Assembly: GCA_963814645.1 (NCBI GenBank)
Contig: CAWFDX010000015.1
Span: 124,001-188,000, forward strand
DNA length: 64,000 nt
Origin: RYN-230 sp963814645
GTDB lineage: Bacteria; Actinomycetota; Actinomycetes; Streptosporangiales; Streptosporangiaceae
Direction: 5' to 3'
Shown here piece by piece: positions 35,964 through 44,185 of the stretch. Made by a program: the position numbers and the translations under genes. Within the stretch, counting starts at the first letter, position 1, and each line of letters opens with the position of its first letter. The notes below the pieces were generated by a model. The model did not search any database. It was not told the origin of the DNA and saw nothing but the letters and a program-made list of their open reading frames with translations.

Positions 35964-35992
35964 CACGGGAACGGAAAGTTCCGTGGCCCGTG
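35964..35992 (-). terminator. Probable terminator downstream of the M50-type peptidase gene
   Basis: CACGGG (35964-35969) pairs with CCCGTG (35987-35992) and ACGGAA with TTCCGT inside. Read on the minus strand, the stem is followed by a T-rich run (GTTTGCTGGGTTTT), giving a rho-independent layout between the 36140 gene and the 34680 gene. Confidence 0.45.
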
Positions 35993-36139
35993 ATTACTTA
36001 CTCTCATGCCGCCATGATGGTGGTGCGTCGCCGGGAGATTGTCGTTGCGTCGGCGATGCCGGCCGGGCCGGCATATCGACGATCGCCAGGGCAAAGGGGG
36101 CATATCGCCTGTTAGGGCCCTTCTGGCGGCAATCCTGGT

Positions 36140-36805
36140 TCAGGTGCGCATGACTAGCCAGCTGCCGCCGACGGCAACCGCCGCGAGGGTCGCTGTCAGC
36201 CAGAGCAGGAACCAGATGACGCGCGGGACGAGGGTGAGTTGGCTAAGTTCCTGGCCGTCACCTGATTGGGTGCCTCTGACGAGGATGCCACGAACTCCAG
36301 TCAGTAGAAGCAGCCAGGCGACGGCGTAGGCCGCAACGGTCTGAGCCAGCACGGGTGTGTAGCGAGCGAGGGCGTACACCAATCCGGCCGCCAAGGGGAC
36401 TGTGATCAGGCCGAAAGACCAGTGCATCAGGAAGAGGAGAATCCCGAGCAGAAAGAGGGTTATCCACAGCGCCGCCACGATGTACCCGTGCTGAATGAGT
36501 TTCGCTGCGCCGAGACCGAAGGAGCTGGGCCCGACGTAGCCCACGAAATAGGCGATGACGCTCACCAGGCATCCGCCCTGCTTCTTCGGTTGCGTTGCCC
36601 CTGAGTCGAGGGGGTCGAGGTTCAGTTTTATGTGATCGACTTGGAGACCAAGCAGCGCATCCGCCACCGCGTGAGCCCCTTCATGTGCCATCACCGCGCC
36701 ATGGCGAACGACCTGCCAGCCCACGTCCGTTATGACCACGCCAAGCGCAGCCACCCCGACAACAACGGCTGCCGGGGCAGACAACGGGGCCTGCGTCAGG
36801 AGCAC
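36140..36805 (-). CDS. M50-type membrane metallopeptidase-like protein
   Basis: A 221-residue protein with about six hydrophobic helices. HEGAH at residues 41-45 is the zinc HExxH motif at the end of the second helix (VVRHGAVMAHEGAHAVADALLG), as in M50B-type site-2-protease relatives. A second conserved-looking segment is GYVGPSSFGLGAAKL, where M50 proteins often carry an N/G-P motif, and then five more helices. The LDG-type Asp motif is not clear. Intramembrane proteolysis is possible; M50B-like family membership is more certain than activity. Confidence 0.72.
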   Translation of the reverse strand: MLLTQAPLSAPAAVVVGVAALGVVITDVGWQVVRHGAVMAHEGAHAVADALLGLQVDHIKLNLDPLDSGATQPKKQGGCLVSVIAYFVGYVGPSSFGLGAAKLIQHGYIVAALWITLFLLGILLFLMHWSFGLITVPLAAGLVYALARYTPVLAQTVAAYAVAWLLLLTGVRGILVRGTQSGDGQELSQLTLVPRVIWFLLWLTATLAAVAVGGSWLVMRT

Positions 36806-37271
36806 ACCTGAAACATAACGCTGCTATTCGTCGATGGCTATCCGTGACCCGTAATCTCTTCGCGTGGGGCAAGGACCACACGATTCGGAAACTCTGTCAC
36901 TACTGTCGGAGTGAGCCGCACGGCGAAACTGTGGCCCACCCAACATTCCGAGTGAGCCGGGCGCACTCTGAGGCGGCCGAAGCTTGATAACGGGTAGCAG
37001 CTGGAGAATTGTGCTCAGGCATGTCCGCGAGACAGCAGCAGACCGCCGGCGCAAGTGCATCCTCCTGCCTTCGGCAGAGACCACAATCATTGCCGCGCAG
37101 GTCTGTCCATTACGACAGCCGAAACGTACTCACATGCCGCGATGATGTGCACCCGCAAGGCTTGCTGCTTTGTCACCCTTCCCTGGGTCAGACGGTCCCC
37201 GCCGGGTGTCATGCGGCTTGCGGGCGTAGTCGTGGCTCTTCTCAGGTGGTCTGCGTAAGTAGGCTGGCGGG
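36806..37271. other. Intergenic stretch without a recognised gene
   Basis: Divergent spacer between the M50-type gene and the NAD(P)-binding protein gene. A 21-bp word at 37127-37147 resembles 35999-36019 (19 of 21), reason unknown. No coding frame is supported. Confidence 0.45.
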
Positions 37272-37928
37272 ATGCGCGTAGTGATCGCGGGCGGGCACGG
37301 GAAGGTCGCGCTTGCGCTGGAGCGTCTGCTGGCCGGGGGTGGTGACCAGGCTGTCGGGCTGATCAGGAACCCGGCCCAGGCCGCCGATGTGCAGCAGGCC
37401 GGCGCCGAAGCCGTTGTCTGCGATCTGGAGGCAGCATCAGCCGATGATGCCGCGATCGTGCTGTCGGGTGCTGACGCGGTGGTCTTGGCGGCCGGCGCTG
37501 GCCCGGGCAGTGGCATCGCTCGCAAGGACTCCGTCAACCGGGCTGCCTGCGTGCTGATGGCCGGCGCCGCCCAGCAGGCGGGGGTAGGCAGGTTCGTCCA
37601 GGTCTCCTCCATGGGAGCGGGCAGCCCGCCGCAGCCCGGCCGCGGCGAAGTCTGGGCCGCCTACATCACGGCGAAGGCCACCGCCGAAGCCGACCTGCGC
37701 TCCCGGGACCTGGACTGGACAATCCTGCGCCCCGGCCATCTCACCGACGATCCCGCGGCCAGCCGGGTCTGGCTCGCCGCCCCGCCGGTCCCAGCCGGCG
37801 CGGTCTCCCGCGCCGACGTCGCCGCGGTCATCGCGGCCCTGCTCCACGAGCCGGGTACCAGCCACCAGACACTCGAACTGGTCGGCGGAGACACCCCCGT
37901 CGCCGAAGCCGTGCACAGCATCTCCTGA
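37272..37928 (+). CDS. NAD(P)-binding protein, atypical SDR family
   Basis: A 218-residue protein. N-terminal Rossmann motif VVIAGGHGKVALALERLL, then LIRNPAQAADVQ (Arg after beta-2 suggests NADPH), CDLEAASADDAA, and VVLAAGAGPGSG. A YITAKATAEADLRS segment stands where atypical SDRs have Tyr-x3-Lys, followed by DWTILRPGHLTD. This is the layout of NAD(P)H-binding epimerase-like proteins of about 215 residues, such as the YhfK/YtfG-like group. Substrate unknown; gene stands alone. Confidence 0.85.
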   Translation: MRVVIAGGHGKVALALERLLAGGGDQAVGLIRNPAQAADVQQAGAEAVVCDLEAASADDAAIVLSGADAVVLAAGAGPGSGIARKDSVNRAACVLMAGAAQQAGVGRFVQVSSMGAGSPPQPGRGEVWAAYITAKATAEADLRSRDLDWTILRPGHLTDDPAASRVWLAAPPVPAGAVSRADVAAVIAALLHEPGTSHQTLELVGGDTPVAEAVHSIS

Positions 37929-38181
37929 CCACAACCCAGCACCGCCCCACCCGCGCCGCACCAGCCCACGCACCAACCTCCAACCTTGCCGAATAGCGGA
38001 CGTGTGCCGCGACGCATGCTTGCACCGGTCGGCATAACCCGACGACTTCTGACTATCACCGGACCGGCATCGTCCCTCCGCCACAAGCGCACGCCTAATG
38101 CTGATTCTGCGCACCGGACTGGACCGTGCCCGCTTCGGTGGACATCCGGCTTAGCTGCCCGATTCGTCGGGAGCGTAAGAA

Positions 38182-38502
38182 ATGGGTTCGACACGCCGCT
38201 CATATACGCCGGAGTACAAGGCGCAATCGGTAGCTTTCGTCCTTGACGGTGGCCGCCCGGTTGCCGAGGTCGCCCGCAATATCGGCGTCCACGAGATGAC
38301 TCTTGGCAAGTGGGTGAAGGTGGCACGAGATGCCGCGGAGTCCGGGAAGTCCCCGGATGTGCCGCTGGGTGAGTCCGAGCGGGCCGAGCTGGTGCGGCTG
38401 CGCGCTGAGTCCCGGGATGACAAGTCCACAATCGCTGAGCTTCGGATGCAGGTGGAGTTCGCAAAAAAAGTTGCGACCTGGTTCGCGAAAGGCAGTCAGT
38501 AA
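38182..38502 (+). CDS. IS3 family OrfA
   Basis: A 106-residue protein with an HTH of the IS3 OrfA type (RSYTPEYKAQSVAFVLDGG, then VAEVARNIGVHEMTLGKWVK) and a C-terminal leucine-zipper helix (AELVRLRAESRDDKSTIAELR). It binds element ends and, after programmed frameshifting at the A7 run, is joined to OrfB as the full transposase. Frame 0 ends 33 bp after the slip site. Confidence 0.92.
   Translation: MGSTRRSYTPEYKAQSVAFVLDGGRPVAEVARNIGVHEMTLGKWVKVARDAAESGKSPDVPLGESERAELVRLRAESRDDKSTIAELRMQVEFAKKVATWFAKGSQ
38463..38469 (+). promoter_or_regulatory. Programmed -1 frameshift site (A7) in IS3 orfAB
   Basis: Seven A residues followed by G. In frame 0 they read GCA AAA AAA GTT. After a -1 slip the frame reads AGT TGC GAC CTG and stays open through to the orfB frame at 38547, so OrfAB is one continuous product of about 400 residues. 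Confidence 0.85.
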
Positions 38503-38546
38503 GATTCGCTGCCATCGCGGACTGGGCTGATTCTGGCGATTACCCG

Positions 38547-39383
38547 GTGTCATTCATGTGCGCCTGGCTCGGGGTCTCCCGTTCCGGCTATTATGCGTGG
38601 CGGGGCGCGGAGCCGTCCCAGCGGTCCAAAGACGACTCGGCGCTGGTCGCGGTTATGAGGAAAATCTATGAGGACGCGCGGGGCAATCCCGGGGTGCGCC
38701 GGATGCGCGCGGGCCTGGCGGCGCTGGGGCACCTGGTGTCGCACAAGCGCGTGCACCGGCTGATGCAGGCCGCTGGCCTGCGCGGGCGCCACCCGAGAGC
38801 CTGGAAGCGGACTACCATCGGCGGGGACAAGCCGGTGCCCGCCCCCGACCTGATCGGCCGGGACTTCACCGCCGGCCGCCCCGATGAGAAATGGTGCGGC
38901 GACATCACGTACGTGAAAACGTGGGATGGGTGGGCTTACCTCGCGACCGTCATCGACCTGCACTCACGCAAACTCATCGGCTGGGCCATCGCCGATCATA
39001 TGCGGACCAGCCTGGTCACGGCGGCCCTCGATATGGCCATCTCTGCCCGGAAACCGCCCCCGGGAGTCGTCTTTCATTCCGACCGCGGCTGCCAATATAC
39101 ATCTTCGGTGTTCGACGATTACTGCACCAGGAATAACATCAGGAGGTCCCTGGGAAGGACGGGAATCTGTTACGACAATGCCGTATCGGAATCGTTCTTC
39201 GCGACATACAAGAAAGAGCTGATCCATACCCGCCCGTGGCCCTCGCTGGCGAGCTTGAAGAAGGAGACGTCTGACTGGATCAGCAACTACTACAATCCGC
39301 TGCGGAGGCATTCGACGCTCGGGTACTTGACACCTGAGGAATACGAACTAGGATATAGGCAACTCAGTCAATTGGCAGCCTAA
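38547..39383 (+). CDS. IS3 family OrfB (transposase catalytic part)
   Basis: A 278-residue rve-type integrase core. VSRSGYYAWRG at the start, NPGVRRMRAGLAALG, catalytic Asp in CGDITYVKTWDGWAYLATV, Asp in FHSDRGCQYTS, and Glu in NAVSESFFATYKKEL, with a closing RHSTLGYLTPEEYE. All DDE residues are present. It is expressed most likely as the OrfAB fusion through the A7 slip at 38463; independent initiation at 38547 (GTG) is also possible. Confidence 0.93.
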   Translation: MSFMCAWLGVSRSGYYAWRGAEPSQRSKDDSALVAVMRKIYEDARGNPGVRRMRAGLAALGHLVSHKRVHRLMQAAGLRGRHPRAWKRTTIGGDKPVPAPDLIGRDFTAGRPDEKWCGDITYVKTWDGWAYLATVIDLHSRKLIGWAIADHMRTSLVTAALDMAISARKPPPGVVFHSDRGCQYTSSVFDDYCTRNNIRRSLGRTGICYDNAVSESFFATYKKELIHTRPWPSLASLKKETSDWISNYYNPLRRHSTLGYLTPEEYELGYRQLSQLAA

Positions 39384-39688
39384 TTCGGTGTCCAAAAAAG
39401 TGGGAACGCTCCAGACAGTCATTCCTGACGTCGGGGATGCTGCAAACAAATCGTCTGATTCTGCGTCTCTTACCAGCGACTGGCTGCGGCGCTGCACGTC
39501 AGCGTCGCAGGAGTAGTCGCTCCGGGCTGACCGCCCGCGGCCAACCGCGCTCTTCTGCAGAGCCGGAAGGTGTCGCGGCCACGGACGGTGGACAGATCGC
39601 GCCGTTCGGTGGGCAAGCCGAGGATCGGGTTGTTTAAAACCTTCCGTCTGCGTAAACGCGCCGCATGGTGCTGCTGTGGTGCGGTGAC

Positions 39689-40606
39689 TCAGACGATAGG
39701 CGGCGGATCCTTGAGCGCCGCGGTCTTGTCGGGGTTGAGCCGGACCCAGATAGAGGTGATCTGGCCGCTGACGGCCTCGCCGGTGATCACGATCGGCCCC
39801 TCGGGCGTGTCCAGCACGAGCGAAGGGCTCGAGTTGACCTCAATGAGGTGTACGGGGGGCCGCTCATCCGGGCTCGAGCCAGTCTTGAACGCGATGAGTC
39901 TCCAGCTGCCTTTGAGGAGTTGCCGCACCCGCTCGGCGCCGACAATTGGGTGCCTGGCTGCGCGCCGGGCGGGACCCGCGTCGGATATGAGCACGACGTC
40001 GGGGTGGAGGAGGCTCAGGGTCCTCTCTTCGTCGCCCGCGAGCACGGAGTACATCAGCTGCTCGAGCATCTCGGCCGAGGCGGCCGCCGGAGGGGGAGTC
40101 CCGGCGCCCGGCCGGGCCGAGTGCAGCTTTCGCCTGGCGCGCGAGACGAGCTGCCTGCACGCAGGCTCGGTTTTTCCGAGGATCTCGGCGATGGCCGGGT
40201 AGGGTTCGCCGAACACGTCACCGAGGAGGAAAGCGACTCGTTCGTACGGGCCGAGCGAGTCGAGCAGCACCAGGAAACCGAGGGTTAGCGACTCGGCGAG
40301 CTCGGCCGTTTCCTCGGCGTTCCGGGCGGTGGGCACCGGGTCGGGAAGCCACGGTCCGACGTACACTTCTCGCCGCCGGCGCTGTGCCCGCAGACGGTCG
40401 AGGGCCAGGCGCGAGGTGACGGTTGTGAGCCAGCCGGCCGGGTTGTCCACGGTGGCGGCGTCTCGGGCGGCCCACCGTATCCACGCTTCCTGCACCACGT
40501 CTTCGGCGTCGGCCAGCGAGCAAGTGATCCTGTAGGCCAGGCCGGTCAGGCGCGGACGCTCACCCTCGAAGGTGTCGAGGCCGCCAGTTGCCGATGTCGG
40601 GTTCAC
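39689..40606 (-). CDS. ECF41-type RNA polymerase sigma factor (SigJ-like)
   Basis: A 305-residue protein from GTG 40606. Sigma region 2: LTGLAYRITCSLADAEDVVQEAW with RWAARD; region 4: ERVAFLLGDVFGEPYPAIAEILGKT with CRQLVSRAR. A C-terminal extension of about 110 residues with a SnoaL-like fold (VGAERVRQLLKGSWR) ends in LNPDKTAAL. ECF41 factors carry this extension as a built-in regulator in place of an anti-sigma. The start overlaps the stop of the oxidoreductase gene (GTGA), the known ECF41 gene-partner arrangement, so the oxidoreductase may be its target or sensor partner. Confidence 0.88.
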   Translation of the reverse strand: MNPTSATGGLDTFEGERPRLTGLAYRITCSLADAEDVVQEAWIRWAARDAATVDNPAGWLTTVTSRLALDRLRAQRRRREVYVGPWLPDPVPTARNAEETAELAESLTLGFLVLLDSLGPYERVAFLLGDVFGEPYPAIAEILGKTEPACRQLVSRARRKLHSARPGAGTPPPAAASAEMLEQLMYSVLAGDEERTLSLLHPDVVLISDAGPARRAARHPIVGAERVRQLLKGSWRLIAFKTGSSPDERPPVHLIEVNSSPSLVLDTPEGPIVITGEAVSGQITSIWVRLNPDKTAALKDPPPIV

Positions 40607-41829
40607 GCCACCCTCGGGTAAGTGCGATCCTCCGCCGGCGCCCCGGCGGCGAGCATGCCGGCGTGCTGACCGCTGGCCATCGCCGCGTCCGAGAGCCACC
40701 CCGACGGCCCCACCCAGTCGCCTGCCAGGTACACCCCCGGCGATCGGGGCACGGCGACTGCGGGCCGGCCGGCCAGGCCGTCTTCGGGACCGGGAAGTAC
40801 GTGGGTGACCACGTGGACCGCCAGGAACCTCTCCGCAACGATCTGATCGTTGGTGATTCCTGCCAGGGTGGCGAACCGGTGAAGTTCGGCGCGGTCCAGC
40901 CCCACGTCGCGGGCCCCGTACCGCATGACGTGCACCACCGACCCTCCGGCGGGCGCTAGGGCACCGGGCGGGCAGTGGCACGCCAGGTACAAGGGCTCGT
41001 CGACGCCTATCACCACCGAAGGGTGCGGCCCGCGCAGCCCGAGGTCCAGGCAGGCGGCAGTGACCGGCGGGCCGAGCTCGGGCCAGCCAGGGTCGACCGG
41101 CAGCAGTTTGCGCGCCGCGGCCGGGCTGCCAGCGGCGATGACCACCGCGGCCGCGGGCAGCACCTCGCCGCCGGCCAGTTCGACCTCCCATCCGCCCGGG
41201 ACGGCGTTGATACCGGCGGCGGCCTGGTGGGTTCGTATGGTGGCGCCTGCCGCCGACGCTGCCGACGAGATGCCCTCCACAAGGCTTGCAAATCCCTCGT
41301 CGAGGTAGGAGACGCCCCGGCGGGCGGCCTTTATCCGGGAGATAGCGAAGTCGGCTGGCATGCGTCCGAGGTCGGTCACGTAGGTGGTCACTCGTATCAA
41401 CATTCGGGCCAGGTCAGGCAGGTCACGACTTCCCCCCAGAGACTCGGCCCACTCTTCGGCGCTCCGGCCCGCCCAGCTCGCCGCAGATACCGTCAGCAGC
41501 CTGGGGACCAGTGAGCCCAGCCGGCCTATTGGTACCCCGACCAGCTTGCCGTCGCGCACGACGCGGGCGCCACGCAGTGGCGGTCGGTGACCGCGGTGGG
41601 GCACCCCCAGGTCGTGCAGTATCCGCCAGGCCTCGCCGCCCCTGCCGAGGGCGTGCGGCCCCTGGTTGAATCGGTAGCCGCTCAGTTCGTCGGTGCGGGC
41701 CCGGCCTCCCGCGGTGTGTGCCTCCACCACGACCACCGGCCGCCGCGCCCGTGCGGCGGTTGCCGCCGCCGTCAGCCCAGCCAGCCCCGCCCCGATGACC
41801 ACCACGGTTTCCTTGTCGTGTTCTCGCAT
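40603..41829 (-). CDS. FAD-dependent amine oxidase/phytoene-desaturase-like oxidoreductase
   Basis: A 408-residue protein from ATG 41829. Dinucleotide motif VVVIGAGLAGLTAAATAARA at about 9-28, VVVVEAHTAGGRARTDEL (GGRxR-type motif), and a FAD contact near the C-terminus, GVYLAGDWVGPSGWLSDAAM. This is the phytoene dehydrogenase/protoporphyrinogen oxidase-like superfamily. ECF41 sigma genes are commonly paired with a carboxymuconolactone decarboxylase or oxidoreductase gene; here the sigma gene follows with a 4-bp overlap. Substrate unknown. Confidence 0.85.
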   Translation of the reverse strand: MREHDKETVVVIGAGLAGLTAAATAARARRPVVVVEAHTAGGRARTDELSGYRFNQGPHALGRGGEAWRILHDLGVPHRGHRPPLRGARVVRDGKLVGVPIGRLGSLVPRLLTVSAASWAGRSAEEWAESLGGSRDLPDLARMLIRVTTYVTDLGRMPADFAISRIKAARRGVSYLDEGFASLVEGISSAASAAGATIRTHQAAAGINAVPGGWEVELAGGEVLPAAAVVIAAGSPAAARKLLPVDPGWPELGPPVTAACLDLGLRGPHPSVVIGVDEPLYLACHCPPGALAPAGGSVVHVMRYGARDVGLDRAELHRFATLAGITNDQIVAERFLAVHVVTHVLPGPEDGLAGRPAVAVPRSPGVYLAGDWVGPSGWLSDAAMASGQHAGMLAAGAPAEDRTYPRVA

Positions 41830-41858
41830 GCAAATACGACGCCGCCGCCCACGCTCCT

Positions 41859-42083
41859 GTGACATGGCGCTGGAAACCAGGCGACGCGATCTCCCGCCGC
41901 CTGTTCGAGGCGCTCCGGCTGGAGATCCGCTACGACCACACCGCGTACATGACGACCTGCGAGATCACCCTCACCGGGGAGACGATCGGCACCGTCGCGC
42001 GGACCAGCCAGGAGCGACGCCAGCGCCAGCCGCCGGCGGCCACGCGGCGCGGCCCACGACGGAACCGACGGCGCCGAAGCTGA
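41859..42083 (+). pseudogene. Possible C-terminal remnant of a serine recombinase
   Basis: About 50 residues (ISRRLFEALRLEIRYDHT, then CEITLTGETIG) resemble the C-terminal end of large serine recombinases, from memory of that family. They are followed by Arg-rich low-complexity sequence. No catalytic domain is present. The assignment is tentative; chance similarity cannot be excluded. Confidence 0.3.
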
Positions 42084-42200
42084 ACCGGAGCCCCCCGCCG
42101 GGGATGGTCTGTGTAGCGCCCTCAGCTGTGCCGCCTGCTGGATTCCAACCTGCGTACACGGCTACGGACCCGGGCTCCCTGGCGCTGTCGTGCATGAATC

Positions 42201-42428
42201 CCTGCACCGGAATTCCGCTTGTACCGGCTCACGCTTACCGGCGAGCAGACGGAACCGCCTGCGAGCGGTCCCAGAATCGCCCTGTGCACCGACGGTGGTG
42301 CACTGCTGCGCGGCGCCGGCGGCGCCGAACTTAAACTCCGCCAGAGCGAATCGTGCTTCCTGTCCAACGTCGACGCTACGGTGACCGCGACCGGCGAAGG
42401 GGCCATCTTCGTCGCGACTGTCGGCTGA
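42201..42428 (+). pseudogene. C-terminal remnant of mannose-6-phosphate isomerase (manA-like)
   Basis: A frame of about 75 residues (PEFRLYRLTLTGEQTE, then GPRIALCTDGGALLRG, ESCFLSNVDATVTATGEG and FVATVG at the stop) matches the C-terminal cupin-like end of type I mannose-6-phosphate isomerase. The catalytic N-terminal two-thirds are absent; sequence upstream is unrelated. It is a decayed fragment with a native stop. Confidence 0.65.
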
Positions 42429-42821
42429 GCTACGCGGCAGGGGTACGAGCCGTAGAAGGTACGTACGTACCACTGACCACATCTCAGCGGTCGATAACGC
42501 CTGACTGCAGAGCGAGTTTGCGAACTCCAGCAGCCGATCCTGGGGCATCTAGACCGCAGACCAGTCCGGCAGATGACCGTCTCGCAATCCGTCATCGGCT
42601 AGCTCGCACGGATCATCCAGATCTGCGCGCGGTCCGCAGCAAGCAGCCTGATTATCACCGCCGCGCATGTCGGCGGGTCGGCGCGGTTATCCGGTCCGCC
42701 TCGCGTCGCTGGCGGCCCCCAGTCGTAGCTCAACGCACCAGCGGCGAGGCTGCATGTGTATACAGCACCGCCCTGGGATGAACGTCCACTTCCTATGCCG
42801 CTGATCGAGACCAAGTGGCGG
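42429..42821. other. Intergenic stretch without a recognised gene
   Basis: Only a 14-bp palindrome GGTACGTACGTACC (42458-42471) stands out. No supported gene. Confidence 0.4.
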
Positions 42822-43097
42822 TCACTCAGGAGTGGTCTGGCCAGAGGATTGGCGCAGCACTCTCAGTGAGGTGAGTGTCCAGAGGCTGACCGCCGCCAGC
42901 CAGATGATAAGGCGAAGCCATCCGGGCTCGCCGATGCCCTGTGGCTGGAGAGTCTGCCCGGACAACGGCGCGTACGCGTACCAGCCGGTCGCCGTTCGCA
43001 GGCCTGTGAGATAACTGGCCACGATCCCCAGCGCAAGTCCGAGAGCGACGACCACCACGACCCGCTGAGCCGTGGTCAGCCTGTCAATCCAGCGCAT
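42822..43097 (-). CDS. Small two-helix membrane protein
   Basis: A 91-residue protein starting at ATG 43097; the same frame is open upstream to 43733 but that part reads as non-coding. Two hydrophobic helices (QRVVVVVALGLALGIVASYL, about 11-30, and WLRLIIWLAAVSLWTLTSL, about 60-78) enclose an extracytoplasmic loop with YAYAPLSGQT. Such small proteins are common in actinomycetes. No function known. Confidence 0.55.
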   Translation of the reverse strand: MRWIDRLTTAQRVVVVVALGLALGIVASYLTGLRTATGWYAYAPLSGQTLQPQGIGEPGWLRLIIWLAAVSLWTLTSLRVLRQSSGQTTPE

Positions 43098-43427
43098 GGG
43101 CCAACCCTGGCAGGCCTCGGCGGCTAGTGGGGCACACACGCCCATGCTGGACGCGGGTATGGCTCGCGGGATGTCCAGATCGCCGCTCGTCATGCCGATC
43201 CGCGCACCACGATGCGGTGTGACCGGGGCCGCAAGAACCCCGACCTCGACCGTCACCCGTACTACATCCTGGCTGCCTATAGGCCTCTGACACCTGAGCG
43301 ATCCCACGTCGCCCGCGACCAGTCTCACGCGAGACGCCCGGCACTGCCGATCGGCGAGGAGGGCTTGCAGCGTTAGCTTGGCAACGTCGTGGGTCTCTCG
43401 TGTTCCCTGGCGGCAGGAGGCCGGTTC

Positions 43428-44030
43428 TTGACGAACTACGCCCGTATGTACCGATTCGGGATCACACCCTGGGAGCGCTACGCAACGGTGGCGGCAGCAG
43501 GTATCGCGGCACTGCTGGATCGCGAGGAGGCGGAGCGCTCCCGCCCGCTCGGCCGTGCGCTGGATCTCGGCTGCGGCCGCGGCCAGTACACCCCCGAGCT
43601 GGCCAGGAGGGGGTGGGAGGCGGTGGGCATCGACTACGTGCCGGCCGCAATCGAGGCGGCCGCAGCCAAGAGCCGGGGTGTGGACGGGCTCAGCTATGTG
43701 GCCGGTGACGTGACGCGGCTGCCGTCGGCACACCTGGGGACGTTCGACTTCTTCCTCGACATTGGCTGCTTCCAGGGTCTGGATACCGGACAGCGCCTCT
43801 CCGCGGGCCAGGGTGTTTCCGCGCTGGCCAACCCCGGGGCCACCGTGCTGCTGTTGAGCTTCGGCCCGAGCCGGTGGCGGCGGCTGGTCGGGGGCGCATC
43901 GCAGGAGGAGGTCGAGACCGCCTTCGCGGGGTGGGAGATGCTCGCGGCCGACCCGGCGGACACCGCTGGCCTGGGGTGGCCGATGAGCAAGACCGCGCCG
44001 CAGTGGTACAGACTCCGCCTAAAGGCCTAG
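43428..44030 (+). CDS. Class I SAM-dependent methyltransferase
   Basis: A 200-residue protein. TTG 43428 is chosen because AGGAGG lies seven bases upstream; an in-frame GTG at 43389 is less likely. Motif I is ALDLGCGRGQYTPELARRG, followed by AVGIDYVPAAIEAA (acidic residue after beta-2), GDVTRLP and FDFFLDIGCFQGL. The family resembles tellurite/thiopurine-type methyltransferases of this size. The substrate is unknown. It lies 67 bp left of the second IS256 copy. Confidence 0.83.
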   Translation: MTNYARMYRFGITPWERYATVAAAGIAALLDREEAERSRPLGRALDLGCGRGQYTPELARRGWEAVGIDYVPAAIEAAAAKSRGVDGLSYVAGDVTRLPSAHLGTFDFFLDIGCFQGLDTGQRLSAGQGVSALANPGATVLLLSFGPSRWRRLVGGASQEEVETAFAGWEMLAADPADTAGLGWPMSKTAPQWYRLRLKA

Positions 44031-44185
44031 AACGACACTGTCCCGTCTCACTGTCAGGCCGACGCCTTGACGCATAGGCCCCATCAGGGAACTCTCGGTG
44101 ACGTCCAAGATCGGGTGTAAATGAGAGGACGGGCGTAGGTTCCCCTTCAAGACGGCCAAGTCACTGAAGGGAAGGACCCACGCCC

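Larger units (their letters stand above)
38120..39414 (+). mobile_element. IS3-family insertion sequence with 3-bp target duplication
   Basis: A 1,295-bp element. Ends are inverted repeats: the left begins TGGACCGTGCCCGCTT and the right, read inward, begins TGGAGCGTTCCCACTT. Similarity reaches about 28 bp through TGGACAnCCG. GAC flanks both sides (38117-38119 and 39415-39417). It carries overlapping orfA and orfB with a frameshift site. Confidence 0.9.

Noticed and set aside
38463..38469. The IS3 orfA/orfB break as a pseudogene frameshift
   Set aside because: It is the normal programmed -1 site of IS3 elements, with an A7 slip and an open -1 frame.
42822..43733. The full 303-codon minus-strand frame as one gene
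   Set aside because: Only the last 91 codons have protein-like hydrophobic pattern and a sensible start; the upstream part is Cys/Arg/His-rich non-coding-like sequence.
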